From: Oscillospiraceae bacterium
GTDB lineage: Bacteria; Bacillota; Clostridia; Oscillospirales; CAG-272
Assembly (NCBI GenBank): GCA_015064445.1
Contig: SVSE01000002.1
Span: forward strand, 160,628-224,627
Reading direction: 5' to 3'
DNA length: 64,000 nt
Shown here piece after piece: positions 25,799 through 34,041 of this stretch. Below the pieces are notes generated by a model. It saw only the letters and a list, made by a program, of their open reading frames with translations. It was not told the DNA's origin and did no database searches. Each line of letters begins with the position of its first letter. The stretch's first letter is position 1. The position numbers and the translations under genes were made by a program.

Positions 25799-27105
25799 TA
25801 TTTTTTGAATTTGCAGTTTCTCTTTTTGATGCTTTAATATGTGTATATTTCATCTCTCGCTTCAATGGTATAGCGCTAAGCCCTAAGAAAAACAAATTCA
25901 TTTTGCCATCAATTGCCATCATATTTGCCTTCTCAATTATAAACGACCTGTTTTTAGAGGGCTTTAATGTCGTTGGAACAATTGTTTTCCTTTCCTTGTA
26001 TATTGGATATGCGCTTTTGACCTCTGGTAAAAAATATATTCGTGCCATTTTGGGCGCTTGTATTTTCGAGATTGTTTTTGTTATTTTAAGCTCGCTTCTT
26101 TATCTTATAATAACCTTTATAATAAAGGACTATGATGCACTGCTTCAAGGCGAGGGTGGCGTGTTTAGATACGCATATGTTATAATTCATAAAATCGTAT
26201 TGTTTGTTGTGCTTAAGCTAATTCTTATGTACTTTAAATCAAGCGAGTTCATTGACATACGGCACGGAGTTATTGCATTTTTATTCTCGTTTGCAACCAT
26301 TTTAGGGCTTGGCTCTACTATGTATATTGCATCAATTGTTGATGCTGGAAAAATACAAGTGCAGACTATGATAATAGCGTTAGCGTTTGCCTTTGCTAAT
26401 GTTGCACTATATGTCTTAATTTTTCAGCTTCAAAAATATCAGCAAAGCAAGTACCAGCTCAAGCTTCTTGAGGAGAAAATTGCCTTTGATGAGGCAAGAC
26501 ACAACGATGCTAGCGCTATATGGCAATCAATACGACGCGTCCAGCATGATATGAAGCAGCATATGGCGGTTATCTCGGGATATCTTGACGACCAAAGCAT
26601 TGATGGCGCTAAGAGGTACATAAACGAGCTTGCGCCAAGCGTTGACAGCATGGGCACGCTTTTAAGCTCTGACAATCGCGTGCTTGACTATCTTATAAAC
26701 TCAAAGCTTGCTCCGTTATCTGACACTAAAATCGTAATTTCGGGCTCTATTGGCAATCTTTCCGACATAAAGGAAACCGATCTTGCGTGTCTTATTGGAA
26801 ACATTCTCGACAATGCAATATCTGCGCTTGCAGAGGTCGGTAAAACGAGCGAAAAGCGTCTTGAGCTACTTTTTATGCGTCAAAATTCAAATAGAATTAT
26901 AATATGTAAAAACACAATTGAGCGCTCTGTTTTAAAAAGCAATCGCGAGCTTGAAACTACAAAGGCGTCCTCTGATGCTCACGGATATGGCACCAAAATA
27001 ATTGCAAAAATAGTTTCTGATTATAATGGAATGGTCGATTATTTTGAGGAGTTTAATATGTTTGGAGTTCAGGTCGTTTTGCCCGAGCCAAATATAAATT
27101 TATAA
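25795..27105 (+). CDS. GHKL-type sensor histidine kinase (AgrC-like)
   Basis: A 436-residue membrane kinase. The first roughly 210 residues hold six to seven spans without a large extracellular loop, as in peptide sensors of the AgrC type. The phosphorylated His is near residue 250 in VQHDMKQHM; the N box GNILDNAISA is near residue 335; the ATP lid carries GYGTKII near residue 405. It lacks the classical EnvZ-like G boxes, which is normal for this family. The ligand is unknown, and no AgrD- or AgrB-like gene is visible nearby. Confidence 0.92.
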   Translation: MIFFEFAVSLFDALICVYFISRFNGIALSPKKNKFILPSIAIIFAFSIINDLFLEGFNVVGTIVFLSLYIGYALLTSGKKYIRAILGACIFEIVFVILSSLLYLIITFIIKDYDALLQGEGGVFRYAYVIIHKIVLFVVLKLILMYFKSSEFIDIRHGVIAFLFSFATILGLGSTMYIASIVDAGKIQVQTMIIALAFAFANVALYVLIFQLQKYQQSKYQLKLLEEKIAFDEARHNDASAIWQSIRRVQHDMKQHMAVISGYLDDQSIDGAKRYINELAPSVDSMGTLLSSDNRVLDYLINSKLAPLSDTKIVISGSIGNLSDIKETDLACLIGNILDNAISALAEVGKTSEKRLELLFMRQNSNRIIICKNTIERSVLKSNRELETTKASSDAHGYGTKIIAKIVSDYNGMVDYFEEFNMFGVQVVLPEPNINL

Positions 27106-27112
27106 AAAAGAA

Positions 27113-27147
27113 AAATCCGATGTGGCTTACTACATCGGATTTTTTAT
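27113..27147. terminator. bidirectional terminator
   Basis: An 11-bp stem AAATCCGATGT/ACATCGGATTT (27113-27123 with 27132-27142) with T-runs on both sides, between the kinase gene and the convergent gene at 27154. Confidence 0.88.
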
Positions 27148-27153
27148 TTATTG

Positions 27154-28851
27154 TTAGTTTTCAGGCAATACGTACTCCGGATCCCAATCCATAACGCTTT
27201 GCATTGTTACGCTATAAAGTGTTCCGTCAAGCTTTTCGAAAACGTTCTCCTGAACGCCACCGTTTTGATATTGCTTTTGAATAAGCCCAACGCTATTTTC
27301 ATTTGAATAGGCATATGCGCTTATTACAATATCAAGCGTAGGATTTTTGTCAAATCCCGTAATTAGACAGGACGCTGTAGAATAGGTGTATAGCTCGATT
27401 GGTACGATAATGAACTTTTCGCTCGCACTGAATTCGGTGCCGTTAAAGAAGCGTTCATCGGTTACATAATCGGGATTAAATATCACAACTCCAAAACAAA
27501 CCGTGTCATGTGTCAAATCCTCGTATGCCTTAAGCGCATCGTTGTCTATTTCAAAGCCTGCCGATATGCCTGTGTTTTCCGGCTTATTGGAATATCCGAG
27601 TGCGACAAAGATTACAGGAGCTGTAGGAACGGTCTCGGTATATCTTTCGCCACATACCGCGCAAACAAAGTCGCAATAGCCTTTACTGTCAAATCCGTCC
27701 TTGTAAGAAATCGACAAAGTATCTCCCGATTTTGAGTGTCCCGAGCGAGGATTGTCAATTGAATATTGCTCATTGACATTAGGGAATCCGTCAAACGAGG
27801 TGATAGGAGTAGATGTGGTTGTTGTTATGTATACCTGCTTTCCTGCCTCAATGCAGGTTGCGGTTTTTGTCATTGTAACAGCGCCGGAGCCATTTCTATC
27901 ACTACTCACGCTAATGCTCATTCCATTCGGGAATTGACAGTCAATTAAGTTTACGCGAATAGTTCCACCGCCTACTGAAAAATTTGGGCTTTCAAAAACA
28001 GTATTTATTATCTCTACCGGTTCATCCTTCGGAATAGCGTTAGGTTCAGCGGCATCCATATATCCATCAAAGGAAACGGAGTTTTTAAATCTTGAATTTC
28101 TTATATAAGAGCCCTTGCAAAGAGGCCAATAGTTGTTTTTCAATCCGTAAATTACAGAGTTATCAACCTGGAAAAAGCACTCCGAGATATTATAGTTTCC
28201 GCCTCTTTCGCCAAATGCGCCATAACTACAGTTATCAGGCTGACGAAGTATTGAATTCTCCAAATAGACATTTGTTACGAGCTTATCGACGCCAGAACTA
28301 GGTGCGCTAAAAATACCCCATTCTCCACCGTTGTACTGGCGAAAATAAGTATTATTGAATTCTATTGCGCCCGAGCAAATCTTGATAGCAGGTCCGTTTG
28401 ATGCAAAATCGGGAGATTTCACGCCGTTTGCATCGTTAGGGTCTACAACTGCTCCGTTTGATACTGTAAGCTGTTCATCTGACGGCACTACAAAATTGAT
28501 AGCATCAAGACCTGTGAGTGTGCCGTTAATAACGAGCTTAGCATTTCCGTGATTAAGCAAAATTCCATAAACAGTGCCCGCGTTGCCTCCGCCCGGATTA
28601 GTATAAAGAGTATATCCGTTTGTGTTGATTATTAGGGTTACATTCTTTTCAAGCTTGATTGCCGATGACGTGTTTGGAACAACAACGTCCGACACCAAGG
28701 TAACCGTAACGATTTCTCCCTCCGTGGCATTTTCTATTGCGCCATTTATGTCAGAAAGCTCATCAGCGTCGAGAGTTTGCGCTCCGACAAAAGCACAAAG
28801 AGCAAGCGACATACACGCAAGCATTATAAAAAATAAAAGTCCCTTTTTCAT
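27154..28851 (-). CDS. secreted protein with probable beta-helix and shared C-terminal module
   Basis: A 565-residue exported protein. Start set at ATG 28851 (MKKGLLFFIMLACMSLALC), which begins a signal peptide ending near ALCAFVGAQ. Residues 40-320 are rich in Asn/Gly and short strands (for example KLVINGTLTG, YNISECFFQVDNSVIYG), consistent with a right-handed parallel beta-helix. A cysteine pair (CAVC, about residue 425) precedes a C-terminal module of about 130 residues that matches the end of the BspA-like protein at 14615. Single gene with its own promoter. Cell-surface or carbohydrate-related function is possible but not shown. Confidence 0.8.
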   Translation of the reverse strand: MKKGLLFFIMLACMSLALCAFVGAQTLDADELSDINGAIENATEGEIVTVTLVSDVVVPNTSSAIKLEKNVTLIINTNGYTLYTNPGGGNAGTVYGILLNHGNAKLVINGTLTGLDAINFVVPSDEQLTVSNGAVVDPNDANGVKSPDFASNGPAIKICSGAIEFNNTYFRQYNGGEWGIFSAPSSGVDKLVTNVYLENSILRQPDNCSYGAFGERGGNYNISECFFQVDNSVIYGLKNNYWPLCKGSYIRNSRFKNSVSFDGYMDAAEPNAIPKDEPVEIINTVFESPNFSVGGGTIRVNLIDCQFPNGMSISVSSDRNGSGAVTMTKTATCIEAGKQVYITTTTSTPITSFDGFPNVNEQYSIDNPRSGHSKSGDTLSISYKDGFDSKGYCDFVCAVCGERYTETVPTAPVIFVALGYSNKPENTGISAGFEIDNDALKAYEDLTHDTVCFGVVIFNPDYVTDERFFNGTEFSASEKFIIVPIELYTYSTASCLITGFDKNPTLDIVISAYAYSNENSVGLIQKQYQNGGVQENVFEKLDGTLYSVTMQSVMDWDPEYVLPEN

Positions 28852-28888
28852 ATTACCCCCAAAGTAACATATCAACATTTATATTTTT

Positions 28889-28918
28889 ATATTAGCACGA
28901 GCGCGTATAACTTGTCAA
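28889..28918 (-). promoter_or_regulatory. sigma-A promoter of the secreted beta-helix protein
   Basis: Minus-strand TTGACA (28913-28918), 18-base spacer, TAATAT (28889-28894). Confidence 0.75.
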
Positions 28919-28925
28919 CACCTTC

Positions 28926-28961
28926 ACTAAAAAAAGCCACGCTCAAGCGAACGTGGCTTTT
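28926..28961 (-). terminator. terminator of the feo operon
   Basis: Stem AAAAGCCACG/CGTGGCTTTT (28932-28941 with 28952-28961), followed on the minus strand by a seven-T run. It begins two bases after the stop codon of the FeoB-associated protein. Confidence 0.9.
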
Positions 28962-28963
28962 AA

Positions 28964-29164
28964 TCATTGTTTATCTTGCTCTTGTCCTCTATTTTGGCAC
29001 AGACACGACATTGCACAGCTTGAGCAACCGCATCCGCAAGAGGTCTTTCCCTGCCTCTTATTTCTTACGGATCTTATGATAATGGCGCACACGATTCCCA
29101 GAAGGAGTAAGGAAACTGCAATTGTACCTATATTATCTAATATAAATTGAAACAAGGAAATCAC
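28964..29164 (-). CDS. FeoB-associated Cys-rich membrane protein
   Basis: A 66-residue protein with one membrane span (NIGTIAVSLLLLGIVCAIII) followed by a basic stretch and a cysteine cluster (CGCGCSSCAMSCLC). This is the layout of the small FeoB-associated family (Pfam FeoB_associated) encoded after feoB in many anaerobic Firmicutes. It starts 9 bases after the feoB stop and is followed at once by a terminator, so it is the last gene of the iron-uptake operon. It probably assists ferrous iron handling at the membrane; the precise role is not established. Confidence 0.9.
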   Translation of the reverse strand: MISLFQFILDNIGTIAVSLLLLGIVCAIIIRSVRNKRQGKTSCGCGCSSCAMSCLCQNRGQEQDKQ

Positions 29165-29173
29165 CTCTTTTCG

Positions 29174-31441
29174 TTATTTTTTACTTTTTGCTTTTATTTT
29201 ATCTATTATTGAAAATCCATTTGGACGAACGAGCAAATATACAATCGCTCCAAGAGCTACTGTTGCGCTGATAAGTCCGAAAATGCTTGCTGTTACAGAC
29301 ACAGTGCCGAACAAATCGCCTGCAAGGAGTGATGCGAACCAGTAAACGATAAGCGCTACAAGGTACGCAAAGCCACATTGATAGCCTATTGCGAATGCTG
29401 TCCATTTTGGACTGTTCATTTCACGCCTGATTGCGCCGATTGCTGCAAAGCACGGAGCGCAAAGAAGATTGAATACAAGGAAGGAATATGCGCCTGCCGG
29501 TGTGAAATAATTGCCCATAAGTGACCAGTATTCTGCGCCATCCTCGGCAACCTCGCCAAGTCCTGCAAGAACGACACCAAAGGTTCCTACAACGTTTTCC
29601 TTTGCGATAAGTCCTGTGATTGTAGCCACAGCACCCTGCCAGTGGCCCCAGCCGAGTGGAGCGAATATCCACGCGATAAGTCCACCTATTAGGGCAAGGA
29701 CTGAGTTATCCATATTTTCAACCATTCCAAACGAGCCATTTTCCACACCAAAGCTCATCAAGAACCAAAGCACGATTGAGGAAAGCAGTATTACTGTTCC
29801 TGCCTTTTTGATAAAGGACCACGCGCGCTCCCAAACGCTACGGAAAACATTTGATACGGTTGGAAGATGATATGCGGGAAGCTCCATTATAAATGGTGAA
29901 GCCTCGCCCTTGAACATTTTTGTCTTTTTAAGGATTATGCCTGACACTACAATCGCGCCAAAGCCGATGAAGTACGCACTTGGTGCTACCCACCACGCGC
30001 CACCGAATAATGAGCCTGCGATAAGGGCGATTATTGGAAGCTTTGCGCTACAAGGCACGAAGGTTGTTGTAATAACGGTCATTTTTCTATCACGCTCATT
30101 TTCTATTGTGCGTGATGCCATAATTCCAGGTACGCCACAGCCTGTACCGATAAGCATAGGGATTATGGACTTTCCACTAAGCCCGAATTTTCTGCAAATT
30201 TTATCCATTACAAAGGCAATTCGAGCCATATATCCACACGCCTCTAAGAACGCGAGGAGAATAAACAGCACCACCATTTGTGGTACAAAGCCAAGAACTG
30301 CGCCAACGCCACCGATAATTCCGTCAAGAATGAGTCCCTTCAAGAAGTCGTTACAGTTAATTGCGTCAAGTCCCTTTTCTACAAGAACAGGGATTCCGTC
30401 CACCCAAACGCCATAGTCGCTCGGGCTTGCATCTGGATTTGTTTCAAGTGCGCTTTCGTACTCGCCAGCTCCTATACCAAAGAGGTGCCAGCCATCGCCG
30501 AACAAGCCATCGTTTGCCCAGTCGGTTGCCCATGTTCCTATTGTTGTTACTGAAATGAAGTAAACCAAGAACATAACAAGAGCGAATATTGGAAGTGCAA
30601 GCCACTTGTTTGTAACAATTCTATCGATTTTATCTGACACTGTGTTGTGTCCTGCTACCTTTTTCTCATAGCAGTCGCCAAGAGCGCTTGTTATGTAGTT
30701 GTATCTTTCGTTTGCGATAATGCCCTCGGCATCATCATCAAGCTCAAGCTCTGTCTTGGCAATTATTTTTTCAATTTCATCAAGAGTCTCGCTTGGAAGA
30801 GAGTGTGACTCGATTACTCGACTATCACGCTCAAAGAGCTTTACCGCGTACCATCTTTTGTTAAGGTTGGTGTCGCCAAGAAGCGCTGAAATCTTCTCAA
30901 TTGCGCCCTCAACCCTTTTATCAAATTTTGCATATGGTGCGCGTCCCTCGTCGCTTGATGCCTCAATCGAAGCCTCGGCAGCCTCTTCTATGCCCTTGCT
31001 TTTAAGCGCTGAAATTTCAACAACTCTACAGCCAAGTCTTTCCGAGAGCGCCACTGTGTTGATTTTCTCACCCTTTTTACGCAAAACATCCATCATATTG
31101 ATGGCAACCACAACAGGGATTCCAAGCTCGATTAGCTGTGTGGTAAGGTATAGGTTTCTTTCTATATTTGTTCCGTCTACAATGTTGAGAATAACGCTTG
31201 GAGACTCGTCGATGAGATAGTTTCTTGCTACGATTTCCTCAAGAGTATATGGGGAGAGTGAATAGATACCAGGAAGGTCTGTAACTATCACATCCTCGTG
31301 CTTTTTGAGCTTACCCTCTTTTTTCTCAACGGTAACTCCTGGCCAGTTTCCAACAAACTGATTCATACCTGTCAAGGCATTGAAGAGTGTTGTTTTTCCA
31401 GAGTTTGGATTTCCTGCTAATGCAATCTTAATTCCCATCAT
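29174..31441 (-). CDS. feoB: ferrous iron transport protein B
   Basis: Main membrane component of ferrous iron uptake, 755 residues. The N-terminal G-domain has GNPNSGKTTLF at about residues 10-20, the G3 motif DLPGIYSLSPY and the G4 motif NMMD; it is followed by a guanine-dissociation-inhibitor-like helical part and then two Gate (nucleoside recognition) domains with about ten spans. The start ATG overlaps the feoA stop by four bases (ATGA). No fused FeoA or FeoC domain is present. Repression by the adjacent DtxR-type regulator under iron sufficiency is inferred from the iron boxes upstream of feoA. Confidence 0.97.
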   Translation of the reverse strand: MMGIKIALAGNPNSGKTTLFNALTGMNQFVGNWPGVTVEKKEGKLKKHEDVIVTDLPGIYSLSPYTLEEIVARNYLIDESPSVILNIVDGTNIERNLYLTTQLIELGIPVVVAINMMDVLRKKGEKINTVALSERLGCRVVEISALKSKGIEEAAEASIEASSDEGRAPYAKFDKRVEGAIEKISALLGDTNLNKRWYAVKLFERDSRVIESHSLPSETLDEIEKIIAKTELELDDDAEGIIANERYNYITSALGDCYEKKVAGHNTVSDKIDRIVTNKWLALPIFALVMFLVYFISVTTIGTWATDWANDGLFGDGWHLFGIGAGEYESALETNPDASPSDYGVWVDGIPVLVEKGLDAINCNDFLKGLILDGIIGGVGAVLGFVPQMVVLFILLAFLEACGYMARIAFVMDKICRKFGLSGKSIIPMLIGTGCGVPGIMASRTIENERDRKMTVITTTFVPCSAKLPIIALIAGSLFGGAWWVAPSAYFIGFGAIVVSGIILKKTKMFKGEASPFIMELPAYHLPTVSNVFRSVWERAWSFIKKAGTVILLSSIVLWFLMSFGVENGSFGMVENMDNSVLALIGGLIAWIFAPLGWGHWQGAVATITGLIAKENVVGTFGVVLAGLGEVAEDGAEYWSLMGNYFTPAGAYSFLVFNLLCAPCFAAIGAIRREMNSPKWTAFAIGYQCGFAYLVALIVYWFASLLAGDLFGTVSVTASIFGLISATVALGAIVYLLVRPNGFSIIDKIKAKSKK

Positions 31442-31656
31442 TGCACCTCTATCATCTTGGCATCCTCGGCTCTAATAGAAAGCTCGTAGCCTCTTACATT
31501 GATTTCGATAGGATCTCCGAGTGGTGCAACCTTTCGAACATAGACCTCAACACCCTTTGTGATGCCCATATCCATTATTCTGCGTCTAATTGCGCCCTCG
31601 CCATTAAGTCTTACAACCTTTGCGCTTTTTCCAACTGAAACACTCTTAAGTGTCAT
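31438..31656 (-). CDS. feoA: ferrous iron transport protein A
   Basis: A 72-residue SH3-like protein that supports FeoB function. It contains the RRRIMDMGITKGVEVYVRKVAPLGDPIEI segment diagnostic of the family. It leads the operon feoA-feoB-FeoB-associated and is preceded by a strong promoter overlapped by two palindromic operators. Start behind AAGGAGA. Confidence 0.96.
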   Translation of the reverse strand: MTLKSVSVGKSAKVVRLNGEGAIRRRIMDMGITKGVEVYVRKVAPLGDPIEINVRGYELSIRAEDAKMIEVQ

Positions 31657-31671
31657 TACTCTTTCTCCTTG

Positions 31672-31687
31672 GTTAGCATAGGCTAAC
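31672..31687. promoter_or_regulatory. iron box A
   Basis: Perfect inverted repeat GTTAGC-N4-GCTAAC close to the feoA ribosome site. It matches the core of DtxR/IdeR-type operators (consensus core GTTAGGCTAAC-like halves). Confidence 0.85.
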
Positions 31688-31703
31688 TTCTTGACATAAT
31701 TAT

Positions 31704-31723
31704 TAGTTAGCCTGCGCTAACTA
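31704..31723. promoter_or_regulatory. iron box B
   Basis: Perfect inverted repeat TAGTTAGC-N4-GCTAACTA, immediately downstream of the feoA -10 element, so a bound regulator would overlie the transcription start. Confidence 0.88.
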
Positions 31724-31730
31724 CGCTATA

Positions 31731-31759
31731 ATAATAACACGACTGTAAGAATTTGTCAA
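31731..31759 (-). promoter_or_regulatory. feo operon promoter
   Basis: Minus-strand TTGACA (31754-31759), 17-base spacer, TATTAT (31731-31736), next to iron box B. Confidence 0.8.
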
Positions 31760-31852
31760 GTGCTTTTTTAAATTTTTTTAAAAATTTTCTTATGCAAATG
31801 AATTTGCAATTTTCTTCCTTAGATTCAACTACACGCACGCATCTTATAGCAC

Positions 31853-31881
31853 TTGACAAAATGGCTTTTTAATGGTAAAAT
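31853..31881 (+). promoter_or_regulatory. promoter of the DtxR-family regulator
   Basis: Plus-strand TTGACA (31853-31858), 17-base spacer, TAAAAT (31876-31881), 25 bases before the chosen start codon. It shows that an apparent longer coding frame beginning at 31853 is not real. Confidence 0.82.
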
Positions 31882-31906
31882 ATTTGCAAGGAAGGGAGTG
31901 TGCCAT

Positions 31907-32269
31907 ATGATCTTACAGGAATCGGGCGAAATGTATCTTGAAAGCATTGCTCGCTTGAAGGAAGAAAAGGGCCATGTTAGGGCAATTGATATATGTGAAT
32001 ATATGGGCTTTTCAAAGCCAAGCGTAAGTCGTGCTATGGGGCTTTTGAAGGATGGTGGCTACATTATCGTTACAAGAGAAAGTGGAATCGAGCTCACCGA
32101 CCTTGGCAGAGCAACTGCGCAAAAGATTTACGAAAGGCATTTGCTTCTTACCTCGGTTTTAAAGGCAATCGGAGTAAGCGACGAGGTTGCAGGCGAGGAT
32201 GCGTGCAAAATCGAGCATGTAATCAGCGACGAAACCTTTGATAAATTAAAGGAATATTTTAATAAATAA
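31907..32269 (+). CDS. DtxR/MntR-family metal-dependent regulator
   Basis: A 120-residue regulator with an N-terminal winged helix (AIDICEYMGFSKPSVSRAMGLL, residues about 24-45) and the dimerisation/metal-binding domain (LTDLGRATAQKIYERHLLLTSVLK, CKIEHVISDETFDKL). It lacks the C-terminal SH3-like domain of classical DtxR and so resembles the short MntR-like type. Start set at ATG 31907 behind GGAAGGGAG. It is divergent from feoAB, whose promoter carries two iron-box palindromes, so Fe(II)-dependent repression of feo is the likely role; manganese sensing is the alternative. Confidence 0.93.
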   Translation: MILQESGEMYLESIARLKEEKGHVRAIDICEYMGFSKPSVSRAMGLLKDGGYIIVTRESGIELTDLGRATAQKIYERHLLLTSVLKAIGVSDEVAGEDACKIEHVISDETFDKLKEYFNK

Positions 32270-32270
32270 A

Positions 32271-32296
32271 AAAAGCGACTCGTGTGAGTCGCTTTT
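32271..32296. terminator. bidirectional terminator
   Basis: An 11-bp stem AAAAGCGACTC/GAGTCGCTTTT with loop GTGT between the regulator gene and the convergent phosphohexomutase gene. Confidence 0.88.
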
Positions 32297-32298
32297 AT

Positions 32299-33969
32299 TT
32301 ATGCGTTGATTACCCTTGCTATTACTGCTCTGCGCGCTTCAAGAACCTTTGTTGCCTCGTCCTTGCTTTCGCCTCTTATGGAGTAATAGATTTTGATTTT
32401 CGGCTCTGTGCCTGATGGGCGAATTGCAATCCATGAGCCATCCTCAAATATAAACTTAAGAACATCGGATTTTGGAAGGTCATCAATTCCCTTAGAGTAG
32501 TCGTACACTGTAACAACATCAGAAAGGAGTGACTTTCCATTCTCTCTCATTTCCTTCATAATTGCGCCAATCTTTTCAAGGCCGTCAATGCCCTTCAAGG
32601 TAAAGTTGTCGAGCTTATCGAGGTAGTAGCCATACTCGGCATAGATATCCTCCATAACATCAACAAGAGTCTTGCCTTGATTTTTATAGTAGCAAGCCAT
32701 TTCGCAAATAAGCATAGAGGAAACAACTGCGTCCTTATCTCTTGCGTGCATACCAACGAGATAGCCATAGCTCTCCTCGTAGCCGATTACGAACTTATAG
32801 CCTGTCTTTTCATAGATACACATTTGCTCGCCGATGAACTTAAAGCCTGTAAGCGTTTCTACAACGCGACAGCCATTTGCCTTTGCAATTGCTGCACCAA
32901 GCTCACTTGTAACAACTGTCTTAACAACGGTTGAGGTCTTGTCAATTTGCGCCTTGTTCATCTTAATAACATAGTCAACCAAAAGTGCGCCAACCTGATT
33001 TCCTGTAAGGAGCTTCATTCCGTCCCTTGTGTTAACTGCAATACCTACACGGTCACAGTCTGGGTCAGTACCGAGAATGAGGTCTGCGCCTATCTTTTCG
33101 CAAAGCTTACAGCCAAGCTCAAGCGCCTCTGCATTTTCAGGATTAGGAGATACAACGGTTGGAAAATCTCCGTTTGGCATTTCCTGCTCCTTTACTATTG
33201 TAACATCATAGCCAAGTTCACTAAGGACTCTGCGTACTGGCACATTACCTGTTCCGTGAAGTGCTGTATAAACTATCTTCGCACTCTTTGCGCCGATATC
33301 GTGAGCCTGCGCCTTAACACACTCATTAAAGCTATCAAGAACTGTGCTTGGGATTGATTTGAGCATACCATTTGCTCTTGACTCTGCCTCATCTGCCACA
33401 GGAATTGCGGTAATGTCCTCAATTGCGTTTACATATGAGATAATCTTATTAGCGTCGTCGATAAGAACCTGACAGCCCTGCTCATCGTATACCTTATAGC
33501 CATTATATTCCTTTGGATTGTGGCTTGCAGTAACTACAATTCCTCCGATACAGCCAAGCTCTCTTACTGTAAATGAAAGAACAGGAGTTGGCTCAAGCTG
33601 GTCGTAGAGGTGTGCAGGAATTCCTGCGCCTATCAAGGTAAGCGCTGCCTCAAGTGCAAACTTGTCAGAATTGTTTCTTGAATCATAGCCGATTGCTACG
33701 CCACGAGAAACGCTCTTTCCATACTTGTCGTTAAGATAATCGGCAAGTCCACGGCTCGCCTTTCTTATAATGTACTTATTCATTCGGTTGGTGCCTGCGC
33801 CCATTACGCCACGAAGTCCACCTGTACCGAATTCAAGATCTCTCCAAAAGCGATCCTCTATTTCCTTTTCGCCAAGGTCGGCATTCAATTCATCTCTTGT
33901 TTGCTTATCAAAAAGCTCATTTGTTCTCCAAAGCTCATAGGTGTCAAGAATTTTCTTTGAAAGTGCCAT
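32299..33969 (-). CDS. phosphoglucomutase/phosphomannomutase (alpha-D-phosphohexomutase)
   Basis: Interconverts hexose 1- and 6-phosphates, feeding glycogen, cell-wall and polysaccharide precursors. The 556-residue enzyme shows the four-domain layout: catalytic TASHNPKEYNGYK near residue 146 with the phosphoserine, metal loop DPDCDR near residue 303, the sugar-binding GYEESYGYL near residue 396, and the phosphate loop RPSGTEPKIKIY near the end. It follows the aconitase gene by 72 bases on the same strand without a clear terminator between them, so partial co-transcription is possible although the pathways differ. Confidence 0.94.
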   Translation of the reverse strand: MALSKKILDTYELWRTNELFDKQTRDELNADLGEKEIEDRFWRDLEFGTGGLRGVMGAGTNRMNKYIIRKASRGLADYLNDKYGKSVSRGVAIGYDSRNNSDKFALEAALTLIGAGIPAHLYDQLEPTPVLSFTVRELGCIGGIVVTASHNPKEYNGYKVYDEQGCQVLIDDANKIISYVNAIEDITAIPVADEAESRANGMLKSIPSTVLDSFNECVKAQAHDIGAKSAKIVYTALHGTGNVPVRRVLSELGYDVTIVKEQEMPNGDFPTVVSPNPENAEALELGCKLCEKIGADLILGTDPDCDRVGIAVNTRDGMKLLTGNQVGALLVDYVIKMNKAQIDKTSTVVKTVVTSELGAAIAKANGCRVVETLTGFKFIGEQMCIYEKTGYKFVIGYEESYGYLVGMHARDKDAVVSSMLICEMACYYKNQGKTLVDVMEDIYAEYGYYLDKLDNFTLKGIDGLEKIGAIMKEMRENGKSLLSDVVTVYDYSKGIDDLPKSDVLKFIFEDGSWIAIRPSGTEPKIKIYYSIRGESKDEATKVLEARRAVIARVINA

Positions 33970-34041
33970 TTCTTTTCTCCTTTAAGATCAATTACGCACA
34001 CAGGGTGCTGTATTTTAATTATATGCCGATGAGGGCACGAC

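Noticed and set aside
31853..31906. Upstream extension of the DtxR-family regulator frame starting with TTG
   Set aside because: It lies over a TTGACA-17-TAAAAT promoter; ATG 31907 has a good ribosome site and gives a family-like N-terminus.
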